Shown one piece after another: positions 60,187 through 64,000 of a stretch of DNA of 64,000 bases; position 1 is the first letter of the stretch, and the number at the start of each line of letters is the position of its first letter. The position numbers and the translations under genes were made by a program. This stretch comes from Pseudophaeomoniella oleicola (lineage: Eukaryota; Ascomycota; Eurotiomycetes; Phaeomoniellales; Phaeomoniellaceae), in the NCBI GenBank assembly GCA_003868215.1, contig QWDQ01000016.1, positions 186,001-250,000 on the forward strand, in the 5' to 3' direction. The notes under the pieces were generated by a model. It searched no databases, was not told where the DNA came from, and saw nothing but the letters and a program-made list of their open reading frames with translations.

Positions 60187-62919
60187 ATGAGAATGTCTAT
60201 CCCAAATCTCAAGTCCCCTTGGCGATGGATGATTCACAAAGTGCCAACCCGCGTACGAAAGCTGGTTGTTCGTTCCCGGTCCCCCAATCCTAGTCATCGC
60301 ACATGGCGACATTTCTTGAACCTGCTATACCGCATTTCCGGGAATTTGGCTTACATGCTAAGAGCAATCGGCCTCAGAATACTCAACAACCTGATACACG
60401 ACCATCAAGGGCCCGAACAGCCGAAACCTGTCTTGCAGAGATCATTTTGGATCGCTCTCAGCCGATGTACAGTTCATATAGTCCCCATCACTGTATTTGC
60501 TGGTCTCCTAATCATCAACTACCGGACTGCGTATCTTGGCCCAGGTTTGTCTCTGAACGGCCGATATGATGCTGTCTATTTTGCTCTCTTTCAAGTCGCT
60601 GCTAAGGTCCAAGAGATGCTTTGTGTTGCAAGTCTAGCCACGATTCTATTGGAGATCTTGCGTCACGACTTACTACATGGTGATGGAATCCCTCTAGGAT
60701 TGTTTTCCTCTCATCTATGGTTTCAGCAGCCGAACTCGCTTTTTACTCCGGAATTTCTTGCAGCTGCTCACCAAGGTATGAATGATTTCTGGACGAACAG
60801 AGCCGTATGGCGGAAAGTGTGGCGAATTACTCGGAGGGACGTTGCCAGGTATTGGAGGAGGCTACGACTGCTGTTCCTGCTGCCTATACTAGTGGCTCTC
60901 GCGACGTTCATTGGCCCATTTTCTGCGGTGCTAATGATTCCACGCAACAAAGAATTTTCTGCAGGAGGGACTTTGTATTTGCTCGATGCTACAAGAAACG
61001 AGCTCTGGCCGAATGTGGTGAGTTCGGACACAGAGCATGAAGCATGTTTCTGGGCAAATGCAACACAATATTCTGTCTGCCCTTGTGGGGGTTACGCTTC
61101 TTTCCAAGGTCGGAACAGTTTCAACGCCATGTATGACACCCAGGGTCTCAGGATCAGCGTACAGGCGGAATTGGCTCTATCTAATGACAACTTTCTAGTG
61201 CTTGACCCCATGGAGCTCATACCAGCAATGTTTAGCACTGGCCTTGCGCGAGGCGACGAATATTCACCTCCTACCTATGTATGTCAACCAAATGCATACT
61301 CGGTCGTTCTCCTCCAAGAGCTTGTCAGAGACTGGTATTCTGCTGCTCGCGGTGAAGCTATTTATAATGGTCCTCTCATGTCATCTTCCGAGCTCAAATA
61401 TGCTTCAGCTGTTTCCGCCTCCGTCTCAACCACATATCCACTTACCAATATAAAATGCAGTCTAGCTCAAAATTTGTCCCGACAAGCTGATACGGCAGAG
61501 TTCCACTTCATGCAATCTATGCTCCTTTCCACCATTGATGGATGGTCGGACGACAACACGACGAAACCCGTCAACATCTCCGGTCTACGTCGAGACGCGA
61601 TATCTCACGTACGGACACAGTGGGTTCGACTTCCAGCCGAGGACTTTGGTCCCGTCAGTATTGGATTACTCTTCGAACTTCCTTGGTCGCTACCTTCGGA
61701 TTCAAGACTCGGCGTAGCATGTACTGTAGTGGCTTCATGGGTGCAAGGGCATATTGAAAGGGCCACTGGTTCCGATTATTCTGCCTGGTACGCACAGCAT
61801 GACGACATCCCATATCACCGGGAAATTAGGGCAAACCTGTCAGGGCCGGATGATCCTGATGCAAGTAAATACAATCGTCAAGTGGAATTAAGTACAGAAT
61901 GGCTCGCCCTTCTAACCCCACCGGCTCCGGACCCACCGTTCACCGACGACTCATGGCGTCCAACGACATTAGACAACATATTTTATGCAGCTGGTTTCGA
62001 CACGCTTCTGACCGAGATGAGAACATTACCACGATACATCTCGATGAACGGCTCGTGCAGCTTTTCGAACCTCGATCCTGCGTTAACGGATGTAGAAATG
62101 TGGATAGCGAAGGTGTGTTTGGAGAGCGACAAAAGGAGTTTCATCGAATGGACGGTTGCCCGTTTGATATCTGACGGTCTTTCTCGACGTCTCAGCATCA
62201 AACCATTTGAAGCTCATCCTGCACTGAGGGCGTGGTTCGCAGGCGGTATTCCCCGAAATGAAGACTATGGCGGCCGACTTTTGCGTGGTTCGCATGACCC
62301 CAACAAGAGCGCCGCTGCTCTCTATCCGTGGTTGACTGAGAACCCAAACTTGGTCGTCCAGCGCGTCGACATCAAGGTGCAAGGCCTAGGATACAGCGCC
62401 TCCTCCACAACCGACTACCTCGCAACCCTGGTGGCTGCAGTGTACCTCATTTTGAGTCTCACGCATGTTGTCTGGTCTCTGATCTACCAGGTCACATCGA
62501 GCTCATGGGACACAGCCACGGAATTGGTACTGCTAGCATACAACTCGCCCCCTGCCACAGCTCTTAAAGGTACATCAGCTCAGGTCTATCGATGGCGCAC
62601 CTATAAGAAGATCATGAAAATTCGGGCGGTCGCCGCGGATACCCAGAGCAATCATAATATCGATGATACAGATCCCGTGCGAAACGAGTTATATCTTGCG
62701 TTGTTGGTAGAGGAAGAAGCAGAAGTCGCATTAGAAGGCAATGATACGCCTACTCGTCACTCGCCACTTTCTTCTCCTGTTCCTCAACCCGCTGCTGCAA
62801 ACTCCAGCGCTAGTACATCCTCGACGGACCCTATAACGTCCATCTCAGGGCCAGAGACATCAACGCAGGGACAAATCTTGCGACATCGAATGGTGGTGGA
62901 AGGAAAGAGATACAATTGA
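60187..62919 (+). CDS. Large orphan membrane protein, probably four transmembrane helices
   Basis: A single exon of 910 residues. A basic N-terminus (about 1-45) precedes three hydrophobic segments at about 90-111 (VHIVPITVFAGLLII), 135-158 and 227-250 (LLFLLPILVALATFIGPF). A large loop (about 255-740) with N-x-S/T sites and several cysteines (HEACFW, YSVCPCGGY) follows. A fourth segment lies at about 744-768 (ATLVAAVYLILSLTHVVWSL), and the C-terminus is polar, Ser/Pro-rich and cytosolic. The big loop would be extracellular or lumenal. I recognise the pattern as a widespread but unnamed filamentous-fungal membrane protein, with no known function. A start at the second Met (MSIPNLKSPW) is equally possible. 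Confidence 0.8.
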   Translation: MRMSIPNLKSPWRWMIHKVPTRVRKLVVRSRSPNPSHRTWRHFLNLLYRISGNLAYMLRAIGLRILNNLIHDHQGPEQPKPVLQRSFWIALSRCTVHIVPITVFAGLLIINYRTAYLGPGLSLNGRYDAVYFALFQVAAKVQEMLCVASLATILLEILRHDLLHGDGIPLGLFSSHLWFQQPNSLFTPEFLAAAHQGMNDFWTNRAVWRKVWRITRRDVARYWRRLRLLFLLPILVALATFIGPFSAVLMIPRNKEFSAGGTLYLLDATRNELWPNVVSSDTEHEACFWANATQYSVCPCGGYASFQGRNSFNAMYDTQGLRISVQAELALSNDNFLVLDPMELIPAMFSTGLARGDEYSPPTYVCQPNAYSVVLLQELVRDWYSAARGEAIYNGPLMSSSELKYASAVSASVSTTYPLTNIKCSLAQNLSRQADTAEFHFMQSMLLSTIDGWSDDNTTKPVNISGLRRDAISHVRTQWVRLPAEDFGPVSIGLLFELPWSLPSDSRLGVACTVVASWVQGHIERATGSDYSAWYAQHDDIPYHREIRANLSGPDDPDASKYNRQVELSTEWLALLTPPAPDPPFTDDSWRPTTLDNIFYAAGFDTLLTEMRTLPRYISMNGSCSFSNLDPALTDVEMWIAKVCLESDKRSFIEWTVARLISDGLSRRLSIKPFEAHPALRAWFAGGIPRNEDYGGRLLRGSHDPNKSAAALYPWLTENPNLVVQRVDIKVQGLGYSASSTTDYLATLVAAVYLILSLTHVVWSLIYQVTSSSWDTATELVLLAYNSPPATALKGTSAQVYRWRTYKKIMKIRAVAADTQSNHNIDDTDPVRNELYLALLVEEEAEVALEGNDTPTRHSPLSSPVPQPAAANSSASTSSTDPITSISGPETSTQGQILRHRMVVEGKRYN

Positions 62920-63431
62920 ATACATTCGGAGCGTTGTTACCGCTTTGCCTGATGGGGGTGGGATCGGGGCAGAATCTCTTGCTTCCCTTCACCCGCGGAC
63001 GGAGTAGTCCGCTCGTTTCCTCTCTCTCCCTTCTCTTCCCCTCTTGACAGATATTTACAGTAAGGTGAGTATCAGAGTCCAAAGTCATCCCGCGCTTGGA
63101 AACGAGGTCTTCGTGATGGTCGGCATCTGTTTCTATGACATGAGCTGAGTTATGGTAGTAGGAGGGAAGATTCTGTAACGTTTGTCATTTCTGTGGTTGA
63201 TCGATCGGACTTGTCCTTACACTTGAATTCCACTAGTTAGAGGTTGACGAGGGTATATTTTCTTCTTCACAGTGTGTGCGTGTCTCTGTGTGTGGTCTTG
63301 TTCCCTTCGAAACAGGATTCAACATCGGGTATATGTTCTGAGGAGAGAGAGGTCTACCCAGACGACCATTTGAGAACGGTGGATCGATATACATCGGATT
63401 GTGGTCGTGCCTCAGTAACGTGGTGTGTGGC
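62920..63431. other. Intergenic; promoter of the MCT-like transporter
   Basis: About 0.5 kb between two plus-strand genes, with a CT-rich tract near 63015-63045. Nothing further is supported. Confidence 0.45.
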
Positions 63432-64000
63432 ATGGGAAAGAACAGGATGGTTGAGAAGACCGAGCATGATGTTGGTGGTAATCAACTCACGACTGATGAA
63501 AACCTAGCAAGCCTGGAGATCAAGGAAGAAGAAGATGGTATAGCTGCTGTGGAATTCCCAGTGACTGCATCGTTAACAACTTCGGCGGACTTCGACATAC
63601 CTGAAGGTGGGTATGGATGGGTTTGCGTTATCGCACTTTTCATACTCAATGGATCTACTTGGGGGATTGTTGCCGTGAGTGATTTCTGACTCCTACTTCG
63701 CACTCGCTGCTGTTGGGATAAAGGCTGACATCTCGATTTACTAAAGTCCTACGGTGTATATCTAGCTTACTATCTCAACCACTCTATATTCCCCGGTGCA
63801 CGTGCCCTTGACTACGCCCTTATAGGTGGCCTCAATTTCGGAGTGGCCTTGATCATTGCGCCTATCGTCACCATTTTAGTTCGGAAGACCAACATTCACC
63901 TCCCGATGCTCATGGGCACCGTGTTCTTCGGCGCAGGGTTTATCGCAGCCTCGTTTGCAAAAGATATCTGGCAGTTGTATCTTACCCAAGGAGTCCTGGT
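63432..64000 (+). CDS. MFS monocarboxylate-transporter-like protein, 5' part only
   Basis: Two exons are visible, 63432-63674 and 63747 to beyond the window end, joined in phase across a 72-nt intron. A charged cytosolic N-terminus leads into DIPEGGYGWVCVIALF, the conserved TM1 start (D/E-G-G-W/Y-G-W) of the MCT family. It continues across the splice as GIVASYGVYLAYYL, then GARALDYALIGGLNFG and further helices up to about residue 165. Fungal MCT-like proteins (Mch/Esbp6 type) sit in the plasma or vacuolar membrane; their substrates are mostly unknown. An ATG at 63447 is an alternative start. The 3' end lies outside the window. Confidence 0.88.

Overview
The window is nuclear DNA of a filamentous ascomycete (Pezizomycotina). 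Genes are broken by short GT..AG introns (47 to about 150 nt) with a few micro-exons. The conserved genes are single fungal orthologues (ATP2, a mitochondrial ClpX, glycogen branching enzyme, YME2, EMI1, CENP-W, a YAG7-domain protein). They sit among typical filamentous-fungal accessory families: NLR-like STAND proteins, secreted type-B carboxylesterases, a P450, MFS and PDR-type ABC transporters. Nothing in the sequence fixes the class or genus. I saw no RNA genes, CRISPR arrays or intact transposable elements. All exon structures were worked out by hand from splice signals, phase and family conservation.

Layout. 0-6 kb: an unidentified partial ORF at the edge, a five-exon Gfo/Idh/MocA dehydrogenase, a YAG7-domain/RGG protein, and a four-exon 78-residue CENP-W whose exons are too short to be found as one ORF. 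6.8-13.3 kb: an NLR (PNP-NACHT-ankyrin) and a DHA1-type MFS transporter, both on the minus strand. 15-23 kb: housekeeping genes, namely the ATP synthase beta subunit, ClpX/MCX1 convergent to it, and the branching enzyme. 24-31 kb: a secreted carboxylesterase, an MFSD10-like transporter, EMI1 and an NmrA-like protein. 32-35.5 kb: a second NLR (PNP-NB-ARC-TPR). 36-42 kb: YME2 and a second, unusual carboxylesterase, tail to tail across a microsatellite-rich spacer. 44-48 kb: a P450 and an orphan Cys-rich small protein. 48-54.5 kb: about 6 kb with no gene I can support. 54.5-64 kb: a full-size PDR ABC transporter, a 910-residue orphan membrane protein, and the start of a monocarboxylate-type MFS transporter cut by the window end.

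How the parts relate. The mitochondrial genes (ATP2, ClpX, EMI1, YME2) share a compartment but show no operon-like arrangement. The most interesting pair is the two NLR-like proteins about 21 kb apart. They share the same N-terminal purine-nucleoside-phosphorylase-like effector domain but have different nucleotide-binding and repeat domains. Both carry C-terminal sensor repeats that are nearly identical at DNA level, as expected for fast-evolving non-self recognition genes. The P450, MFS and ABC genes do not form a biosynthetic cluster because no backbone enzyme lies near them.
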